From positions 1 through 8,367 of the forward strand of contig JAYWGJ010000105.1 in the NCBI GenBank assembly GCA_043778315.1: a DNA stretch of 8,367 bases, written 5' to 3'. Numbering within the stretch: the stretch's first letter is position 1; each line of letters starts with the position of its first letter. This document shows positions 1-5,488 of this stretch, piece after piece. Source of the DNA: JBEEMU01 sp043778315. GTDB taxonomy: Bacteria > Bacteroidota > Bacteroidia > Chitinophagales > Saprospiraceae. The notes beneath the pieces were generated by a model. The model had not been told where the DNA came from. It ran no database searches and saw only the letters and a program-made list of their open reading frames with translations. A program made the translations under genes and the position numbers.

Positions 1-125
1 AACACGTCGGCATTCACGACATCGCCTTAGCAGGCGCGCAGCAGGCAGGTGCAACAACCATAGACCGTAGCGGCAGAAAAGCCGTGATAAACGTGGACGT
101 GGAAGCAGATAAAGTGAAAGTGTAG
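1..125 (+). CDS. 3' end of an unrecognised gene (partial)
   Basis: An open frame enters from the left edge (first full codon at base 3) and ends at TAG 123-125, giving about 40 residues that begin HVGIHDIALAGAQQAGATTI and end EADKVKV. The piece is Ala/Val-rich, ends in alternating charged and hydrophobic residues that could form a beta-strand, and uses GC-rich codons like the other real genes here, unlike the AT-rich DNA that begins right after the stop. I do not recognise the family and assign no function. No GC-rich hairpin follows the stop. An AT-only palindrome (160-175) lies downstream but is a poor terminator candidate. The start and most of the gene lie outside the window. Confidence 0.55.
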   Translation, partial: HVGIHDIALAGAQQAGATTIDRSGRKAVINVDVEADKVKV

Positions 126-256
126 GGATAAATTTAAGTTTTTTAATACAAAAAATTGAGAAAAAATATTTTTTCATAACTAATATCTACCTCTGTATTG
201 CAAATGCTGAATTATATATCAATTATTTGATAAATACCAGTTTAAACAAGCAGGAT

Positions 257-594
257 TCAAGTAATAAATGTAATTTTTTCGTTAAAAATAGTATTAGAGG
301 CTTTGAAGTCAAATCTTTTTCTGGGTTGGTCATTTAGCTTATCTTGAACGGACTGGATAAAGTCATCGGAGAGATTTTCAAAACTATATTTTTCATAATA
401 ACGGTGATACAGATACCCTTTCCTTATCTTTTGAGCCGCAAAGTGCGAAAAATATATTTGCTGCCGATAAACTTTAAAATCTTCTCTAATGGTCAATTAG
501 TTAAAGAATTTGATTTTAAGAATAATTCTGGTTTACTCGAGGAGTTACGCGATAAAAATTGTGGCAACGCGACGCAACTGAGCGCAATTATCAT
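257..594 (-). pseudogene. possible frameshifted small hypothetical gene
   Basis: On the minus strand an ATG at 594-592 opens a frame of 33 codons (MIIALSCVALPQF..., short and hydrophobic) that stops with TGA at 495-493. In the -1 frame, overlapping that stop, a second frame continues from TTG 496-494 for 79 residues (LTIREDFKVYRQQIYF...) to the stop at 257. A TAA lies directly upstream of the TTG, so the downstream part has no ordinary start of its own. The 79-residue part has a protein-like, charged and Tyr-rich composition (for example FENLSDDFIQSVQDKL). Joined by a single-base shift, the two parts give a protein of about 110 residues. I recognise no family. It may be a decayed gene, a sequencing error in an intact gene, or chance in AT-rich DNA. 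Confidence 0.25.
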
Positions 595-673
595 CAGCTT
601 ACCAAAATAGTATGTAAAGTATCTCAAGCCCAAAGCTGCCCTTAAAAAGCTGTTTTGGATATTTTCCTCGCTT

Positions 674-724
674 TCAAAAAAAAGCAGCAGTGCCTCTGTA
701 GTAGGTGCTGCTGCTTTTTTGTTT
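674..724 (-). terminator. Rho-independent terminator after the OmpA-family gene
   Basis: An inverted repeat pairs 678-690 (AAAAAAGCAGCAG) with 708-720 (CTGCTGCTTTTTT). The pairing can be extended inward by 691-694 with 704-707 (two G-T and two C-G pairs), leaving a 9-base loop. Because A and T runs flank the GC core, the hairpin ends in a U tract when transcribed in either direction. It sits 13-60 bases past the stop of the minus-strand OmpA-family gene, which it most likely terminates. It could also block plus-strand read-through. Confidence 0.85.
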
Positions 725-736
725 TACGATAAAAAA

Positions 737-2914
737 TCACCTTCCCAGCCCCTCTATCACCTTGAACTCGGTTCGGCGGTTTTGGGCGCGTCCTGCTTCG
801 TTGTCTTTACCGTCGATGCTGTTCGGTGCTACGGGCGCGGACGCGCCGTAGCCGACTGCTTGTAAGCGGTTTAGGCTGATGCCTTTGGCTGCCAAATACT
901 CTATGGCGGCTTGGCTGCGCTGCTCCGTTATCTCTTGGTTACGCTCCGCCGTGCCTTTGCTGTCGGCGTGCGAAGCCACTTCTACATCTAATTCCATATT
1001 TTCGTTCAGCAAAACGGCGATGCTATCTAAGGCACGAGCGGCGGTTGGCGTAAGCGTCGTTTTGCCAAAATCCCAATAAATAGCCCGCATCGCAAGTGTC
1101 CGCACATTCGTGCGCGGCGCGGTAGCGAACGTAGGGCGCGGCAGCCTAGGTACATTATCAATATTGACTGTTACTAACGCTTTTTTAGGTTTTTCTTTGC
1201 GCTTAAAAGTGATATTTTGCGCATCTTTGGTATTATTTTCTATCGATACGGTGCTGCTATCGGCGTAATACGCCTCTGTTTCGGTTAGGTACAGTTGGTA
1301 GCGGTCACCGACGGACAAGTTTTGCAGCATGACTAAACCTTTTTCATCTGGTGTAGTGATATTCGTTTTATTGGTCGTCAGGTTGGTGTATCGGAGCTTG
1401 AAACTTTTGGTTTTTTGTCCGCTATTACCAATATTAGCAGCTACGAGGAGCGATTGCGATGTAGGCGGCGGCGGTGCAGTCGGTGTTGTCTTTACTGGCA
1501 TATTATCTACAACGGGCGAAGTCGCGGCAGGTTTTTCAATAGGGTTTGCAGTGGGTTTTGTAGCAGGTTTTGCGATGTTTTTATAATCCAAAACAAAAAT
1601 ATCGTCGCAGCAAGTTTGGCTACGCAGCGAAGCTGCACCGATTCGATTAGAGGCTAGATAAGCGGTCGTTTGCGCTTCGTTGAGCGTGAAAAACAAGTCG
1701 TCTTGCGGTGTATTCACCTGCGCGCCTAAATTTTGCGGTGGTTCGGGGTTCACAATTTGTGCATCTCGCACCGAAAACACGTCGTAGCTGCCGATACCCG
1801 GCAAACCGTCCGAACTGTAATATAAGGTATTACTTTTGAGTTCGTAAAACGGAGCTTCTTCGTTACCTACGGTATTGTAGTTTGCGCCCAAATTCTCCAC
1901 CGCGCCGAAGTTGCCGTCGTTGCCCGACGACGCAAAATAAACATCAAAACCGCCGTAGCCGCCCGCTCTATTCGACACAAAAAACAAGCCTAATCTGCCT
2001 TTCCAACGTCCGATAGCAGGGTGTTTCGTGATAGCGGTTTCGGTGCTGAGTTCGGTGACGAGGGTCGGTGCGTCCCAACTTGCGCTTGTATTTTGTCGGC
2101 TGCTTCGGTAAAGGTCGGCGTGGCTCACTACGTTATTATTGAGTTGGTAGCGTGTGACAAAAATGATTTTTTTATCCGCCGAAACCGTTGTATTACCCGT
2201 GTGTTCGTAGGTAGCATTGAGGTTTGGCACCAATTGCGGCGCGTCAAAATCGCCACTTAATTTATTGCGTTTGGCACAATAAATATTGGATACATTGGTG
2301 CGCTGCAAGCGGTCGTCCGACAAAATGATTAGCGTATCGGAGCGTAAACCACTGAAATACAACTCGTTATCCGACACCGCTAATGGGCTGAACTCCGAAA
2401 ACGAAGAGTTCACATATTTATTGAGCGGATGCGCAAGGTTCGGCAGACTGCGGTCTGCGTTGCGCACCAACTCAATGCCTTTTAGTTCGTTTGCCGCTAA
2501 GGTTTTCAAGCCGCTATATGCACCGTTATAAGTCGCCAAAAAAGTAGTAAACTCCTGTTCCGCTTCTTCTATCATGCCGTTTATTTTTAGGGTTTTGGCA
2601 TAATAAAAACGCGCTTCGGGGGTAGTCGTTTCGCCTTTCGGGTGCGCTAAAAGGTTGGTGTACCATGCTTGCGCGGCTTCGTAATCGCGGATACGATAGT
2701 TTATCCACGCCAATCGGGAGAGCAAAAACGGATTTTTGGGGTCGTCGCGGTAGGCGCGCTCGTAGCAGTCTGCAGCGTTGTAGAGGTCGCCGCGCAGGTA
2801 TTTTTCTTCCGCAATTTCGCCCTTGCGCTTCGCATTATATTCGTCGTAGGGTTGCGCCGTGAGCGCGTTAAAGTTGAAAATTAGTATTATAACAACAAAA
2901 AATATTCTTGGCAT
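737..2914 (-). CDS. OmpA-family outer-membrane/periplasmic protein, PorE-like domain layout
   Basis: The 725-residue product has a type I signal peptide (1-20, cleavage likely at ALTA-Q). TPR-like helices follow (about 27-150, containing ADCYERAYRDDPKNPFLLSRL), then a PD40/WD40-like beta-propeller (about 165-443) with repeats at SEFSPLAVSDNELYFSGLRS, FFVSNRAGGYGGFDVYFA, LYYSSDGLPGIGSYDVFSV and CCDDIFVLD. A Pro/Thr/Ala linker (449-486), a small beta-sandwich resembling carboxypeptidase-regulatory domains (about 487-572) and an OmpA peptidoglycan-binding domain (608-722) complete it. D651 and R666 are 15 residues apart, as are the diaminopimelate-contacting Asp and Arg of OmpA. The order TPR, propeller, CRD, OmpA is that of the T9SS-associated protein PorE of Porphyromonas, but Bacteroidota carry many paralogues and this protein has no lipobox Cys, so the PorE role is only inferred. 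It is probably periplasmic, bound to peptidoglycan. The ATG at 2914 is supported by the signal peptide. There is no Shine-Dalgarno sequence. It is transcribed alone, divergent from the methyltransferase gene. Confidence 0.9.
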   Translation of the reverse strand: MPRIFFVVIILIFNFNALTAQPYDEYNAKRKGEIAEEKYLRGDLYNAADCYERAYRDDPKNPFLLSRLAWINYRIRDYEAAQAWYTNLLAHPKGETTTPEARFYYAKTLKINGMIEEAEQEFTTFLATYNGAYSGLKTLAANELKGIELVRNADRSLPNLAHPLNKYVNSSFSEFSPLAVSDNELYFSGLRSDTLIILSDDRLQRTNVSNIYCAKRNKLSGDFDAPQLVPNLNATYEHTGNTTVSADKKIIFVTRYQLNNNVVSHADLYRSSRQNTSASWDAPTLVTELSTETAITKHPAIGRWKGRLGLFFVSNRAGGYGGFDVYFASSGNDGNFGAVENLGANYNTVGNEEAPFYELKSNTLYYSSDGLPGIGSYDVFSVRDAQIVNPEPPQNLGAQVNTPQDDLFFTLNEAQTTAYLASNRIGAASLRSQTCCDDIFVLDYKNIAKPATKPTANPIEKPAATSPVVDNMPVKTTPTAPPPPTSQSLLVAANIGNSGQKTKSFKLRYTNLTTNKTNITTPDEKGLVMLQNLSVGDRYQLYLTETEAYYADSSTVSIENNTKDAQNITFKRKEKPKKALVTVNIDNVPRLPRPTFATAPRTNVRTLAMRAIYWDFGKTTLTPTAARALDSIAVLLNENMELDVEVASHADSKGTAERNQEITEQRSQAAIEYLAAKGISLNRLQAVGYGASAPVAPNSIDGKDNEAGRAQNRRTEFKVIEGLGR

Positions 2915-2978
2915 AAAATTATTTTGGGATTAGAAAAATAAACGCAATATCGCGGCATCACTAATGCAATTGCGTGAA

Positions 2979-2986
2979 CAAAAGTA
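2979..2986 (-). promoter_or_regulatory. putative -7 element for the OmpA-family gene
   Basis: Read on the minus strand this is TACTTTTG, a full match to the Bacteroidota -7 consensus TAnnTTTG, 64 bases upstream of the ATG. A clear TTG at the -33 position is not seen, so the match rests on one element plus its location. It predicts a leader of roughly 55-60 bases that would contain the dyad at 2942-2975. Confidence 0.5.
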
Positions 2987-3077
2987 AGGCTTATAAATTA
3001 GAATTAAGTAATAAATGTATTTTTTGTAGAACATATAATTGTGGTAATTTTATAAGCCGTGTTAGCTCAAAAAAATC

Positions 3078-3085
3078 TATCTTTG
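3078..3085 (+). promoter_or_regulatory. putative -7 element for the methyltransferase-yggS operon
   Basis: TATCTTTG matches the Bacteroidota consensus TAnnTTTG and ends 46 bases before the ATG at 3132. The -33 region offers only a weak match (GTTAG around 3061-3065). The leader that follows is A/T-rich up to the ATG, the usual translation-start context in this phylum, which lacks a Shine-Dalgarno sequence. Confidence 0.55.
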
Positions 3086-3131
3086 TGAGTGTAAATATTA
3101 CAATCATTAAAAATACATAAAATCGTTTTTT

Positions 3132-4730
3132 ATGCAAACGCTCAATCAGCTTATTTTAGGCGACAACCTCGAAATATTAAGAAAAATGGACGCGGAAAGT
3201 GTAGATTTAATCTACTTAGACCCGCCGTTTTTTAGCAACCGCAATTACGAAGTGATTTGGGGCGATAAAGGCGAGGTGCGTAGCTTCGAGGATAGATTTT
3301 CGGGCGGCATAGACCATTATATCAGTTGGCTGAAAGAGCGCGTGATAGAAATGCACCGTATTTTGAAGCCTACGGGCAGTATCTTTTTGCACTGCGATTG
3401 GCACGCTAATTCGTATATTCGGGTGTACATATTGGATAAGGTATTTGGTGCAAATAATTTTAAAAACGAAGTTATCTGGTTTTATCGGCGTTGGACAAAC
3501 GTTTCTAGGTCGTTTCAAAATATGCACGACACTATTTTTTGGTATGGAAAGTCGAAAGAGGCTATAACATTTAATAAAAATGGTTATGAGCCGTCGCAAT
3601 CTCAATTAAAAAAATTCGAACGAGGTTGGGACCAAAATGTTATTAGAAATAGTAAAGGAGAAAAAACAAAACAATATATTGTTTATGACAGAGAAAAATT
3701 TACCAAAAATTGTAAAATAGACCCTAACGCTAAAATTGTTTATCGCGAAGCGACAGAGCTAAAAGTTGCACCACCCGACGTATTGGAGTACTCGGTAGTC
3801 AATTCGCAATCTAAACAACAAATTGGCTATCCTACCCAAAAACCCGAGGATTTAATTTATCGGCTTATATTTACGGCGAGCAACGAAGGCGATATCGTCC
3901 TCGACCCCTTCGTCGGCGGCGGCACAACCGTAGCGGTAGCGGACAAACTAAACAGAAAATGGATAGGTATAGACCAATCCGTCGCGGCGATAAAAGTGAC
4001 GGAGGCGCCTATGCAGATACAGCAGGGCTTTTTCTCGCCGCCGTTTGTCACGCAATTGCATAAGTACGATTATGATACGCTTCGCTATAAAGATGCGTTC
4101 GAGTTTGAGCATTTTGCGGTCACGCAGTTTGGCGGAATCACGAATACAAAGCAGCGCGGCGACATGGGTATGGACGGCAAAACCCGCGACAACACGCCCA
4201 TTCAGGTCAAGCGGAGCGACAATATTGGGCGAAACCCCATAGATAATTTTAAGTCCGCTTGTGAGCGATACGATAAAAATTTGTACGACAAAAACAAAGC
4301 GGCAGCTTTGCCTGTTGGTTTTTTTATCGCTTTTTCGTTCGGAAAAGGCGCGGTACAAGAGGTGGCGCGGTTGGCAAATGAAGAAAATGTCATCATCAAA
4401 TTGGTTGCCGTAGAAGAGTTTGTGCCTATCGCCAAAAAGCCTGTTTTGACCATAGAAATGGTGGATAAAGGCAAAGACGATAAGGATTTGTACGAAATAG
4501 AATTTACCGCCGACGCGCACAGCGAAGCGGGCATCGAGTTTTTTATGTGGGATTTTGGCTACGTCGAAAATCAGTTTAAAGCAGCCGTTTTGATGGATAA
4601 AACGGGCAAACAAACGCATAAATTCAAGGCGGGACAGTTTCATATTGCCGTGAAAGCAATAGACAATGAAGGACTCGAGAGTATGGAAATAGTGAAGCTA
4701 AAAGTAAACGGCAAAATGCAAAAAATATAA
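3132..4730 (+). CDS. beta-class DNA methyltransferase fused to Mrr-like nuclease domain and PKD-like tail
   Basis: This 532-residue protein appears to be a single-chain restriction-modification enzyme. Residues 1-300 are an N6-adenine/N4-cytosine methyltransferase of the beta order: catalytic motif IV DPPF (30-33) comes first and S-adenosylmethionine motif I LDPFVGGGTT (257-266) later, preceded by GYPTQKPEDLI (232-242) and followed by WIGID (277-281). The target-recognition region probably lies between, about 105-230. Residues 315-434 match the Mrr/PD-(D/E)XK pattern: a FEFEHFAV helix (323-330), RGDMGMDG (342-349) with D348, then IQVK (357-360) with Q358 and K360, and later FGKGAVQEVARLA. Residues 436-527 look like a PKD/Ig-fold (FMWDFG 471-476, THKFKAGQFHIAVKAIDNEG 495-514), odd in a cytoplasmic DNA enzyme without a signal peptide. 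Adenine is the likelier target, given similarity to type III Mod-like enzymes, but this is not certain. No separate specificity or restriction subunit is adjacent. A segment in the recognition region is strikingly AT-rich. The catalytic residues look intact, so I see no sign of a broken gene. Confidence 0.88.
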   Translation: MQTLNQLILGDNLEILRKMDAESVDLIYLDPPFFSNRNYEVIWGDKGEVRSFEDRFSGGIDHYISWLKERVIEMHRILKPTGSIFLHCDWHANSYIRVYILDKVFGANNFKNEVIWFYRRWTNVSRSFQNMHDTIFWYGKSKEAITFNKNGYEPSQSQLKKFERGWDQNVIRNSKGEKTKQYIVYDREKFTKNCKIDPNAKIVYREATELKVAPPDVLEYSVVNSQSKQQIGYPTQKPEDLIYRLIFTASNEGDIVLDPFVGGGTTVAVADKLNRKWIGIDQSVAAIKVTEAPMQIQQGFFSPPFVTQLHKYDYDTLRYKDAFEFEHFAVTQFGGITNTKQRGDMGMDGKTRDNTPIQVKRSDNIGRNPIDNFKSACERYDKNLYDKNKAAALPVGFFIAFSFGKGAVQEVARLANEENVIIKLVAVEEFVPIAKKPVLTIEMVDKGKDDKDLYEIEFTADAHSEAGIEFFMWDFGYVENQFKAAVLMDKTGKQTHKFKAGQFHIAVKAIDNEGLESMEIVKLKVNGKMQKI

Positions 4731-4759
4731 AAAATACGATATAAAAACTAAACTATTTT

Positions 4760-5416
4760 ATGATAACACTCCCCGAATTACTCGCGCAACTACCAAATAC
4801 CCAGTTAGTTGCGGTATCTAAATACCAAACGCAGACAGCGATAAAAAACCTTTACGCCGAAGGGCAACGCCGCTTCGCGGAGAGCCGCGCACAAGAACTC
4901 GAGGACAAAGCCCTCGCGCTGCCTGCCGACATCGAGTGGCACTTTATTGGTCACTTGCAGACCAATAAAATCAAAACTATTTATCCACATACTTCCGTCA
5001 TTCAATCTATCGATAGCGAAAAGCTGCTGTTTGCGGTAGAGGCAGAGGGCGCGCGATTGCACCGCTCCATAAAAGTGCTACTACAACTCAAAATAGCGAA
5101 AGAAGACACCAAATACGGATTTTCGGAAGCGGATTTAGTACTTTTGTTGCGACAAGCGGCTATAAAAAACCTGAAATATGTGCAAATAATCGGTTTGATG
5201 GGTATGGCGAGCAATACGGACGACGAAAACGTGATTTTAGCCGAGTTTATGCACCTAAAAACACTTTTTGATACCATAAAACAGCAGTTTTATAGTAATA
5301 ATGATGCTGCGAGCGATAATTTCAAGGAATTATCTATCGGAATGTCGGGCGATTACTTATTGGCGAAGCAAGCGGGTAGCACTATGGTGCGGATTGGGAG
5401 TTTGTTGTTTGCGTAG
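4760..5416 (+). CDS. yggS: YggS/PLPBP-family pyridoxal-phosphate homeostasis protein
   Basis: The 218-residue product belongs to the YggS/PROSC family, single-domain alanine-racemase-fold proteins of the cytoplasm. They bind pyridoxal 5'-phosphate and buffer its supply rather than catalysing a known reaction. Signature blocks appear in the family order: LVAVSKYQ with the PLP lysine K21, IEWHFIGHLQTNKIK (about 59-73), the SIDSEKL block (about 83-89), LLQLKIAKEDTKYGF (107-121), IIGLMGMAS and finally LSIGMSGDYLLAKQAGSTMVRIGS, whose GSTMVRIGS part contacts the PLP phosphate. The segment usually read FGEN/FGES is FAES here, a small departure at a conserved glycine. The length is slightly below the usual 225-235 residues. 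The gene starts 29 bp after the methyltransferase stop with no obvious promoter between, so the two are probably co-transcribed. I see no functional link between them. Confidence 0.93.
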   Translation: MITLPELLAQLPNTQLVAVSKYQTQTAIKNLYAEGQRRFAESRAQELEDKALALPADIEWHFIGHLQTNKIKTIYPHTSVIQSIDSEKLLFAVEAEGARLHRSIKVLLQLKIAKEDTKYGFSEADLVLLLRQAAIKNLKYVQIIGLMGMASNTDDENVILAEFMHLKTLFDTIKQQFYSNNDAASDNFKELSIGMSGDYLLAKQAGSTMVRIGSLLFA

Positions 5417-5427
5417 TTTTTTTAACC

Positions 5428-5483
5428 GCGTTCGGGTTTTAACCTGCATGAAATAAGTGAGTTCGGGTTTAAACCCGAACGCC
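5428..5483. repeat. inverted-repeat element with a perfect 20-bp palindrome between convergent genes
   Basis: Bases 5461-5480 form a perfect palindrome (GTTCGGGTTT followed by its reverse complement). A second copy of the left arm, GCGTTCGGGTTT, lies at 5428-5439 and also pairs with AAACCCGAACGC at 5471-5482, so either a short or a long hairpin can form. The element fills most of the 72-bp spacer between the yggS stop and the stop of the convergent surface-protein gene. It lacks a U tract on the outgoing side in either direction, so it is not a classical intrinsic terminator, although the hairpin may still help end transcription. It resembles extragenic palindromic repeats. Confidence 0.7.
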
Positions 5484-5488
5484 GCTAC

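Larger units (their letters stand above)
126..736. other. AT-rich intergenic stretch without an intact gene
   Basis: About 610 bases lie between the end of the partial left-edge gene and the stop of the OmpA-family gene. The base composition drops sharply compared with the flanking genes. I see no tRNA or rRNA, no transposase and no convincing ATG-started gene. The open frames present on both strands begin with TTG directly after in-frame stops. The stretch holds a possible broken small gene on the minus strand (257-594), an AT-only 16-bp palindrome (160-175), and a clear terminator near its right end (674-724). Confidence 0.6.

Noticed and set aside
160..175. Perfect 16-bp palindrome GAAAAAATATTTTTTC as terminator or binding site
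   Set aside because: It is almost entirely A and T in AT-rich DNA, so such palindromes arise by chance, and it would form only a weak hairpin.
259..279. AAGTAATAAATGTA shared with bases 3006-3019 as a dispersed repeat
   Set aside because: The match is about 14 bases of low-complexity AT-rich sequence with no flanking similarity; chance is an adequate explanation.
344..610. 88-residue plus-strand open frame in the AT-rich region
   Set aside because: It starts with TTG nine bases after an in-frame TAG, has no leader signal, and its hydrophobic composition fits antisense of the Lys/Tyr/Glu-rich minus-strand frame. I do not consider it a gene.
3608..3614. A7 run in the methyltransferase gene as a phase-variation tract
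   Set aside because: Seven A residues in an already AT-rich stretch are expected by chance and are shorter than tracts known to switch; it is much weaker than the A9 tract in the surface-protein gene.
3948..4643. 231-residue minus-strand open frame
   Set aside because: It lies fully antisense to the nuclease and PKD-like part of the methyltransferase, which has clear motifs. The antisense translation shows no recognisable family and is a shadow of the codon use.
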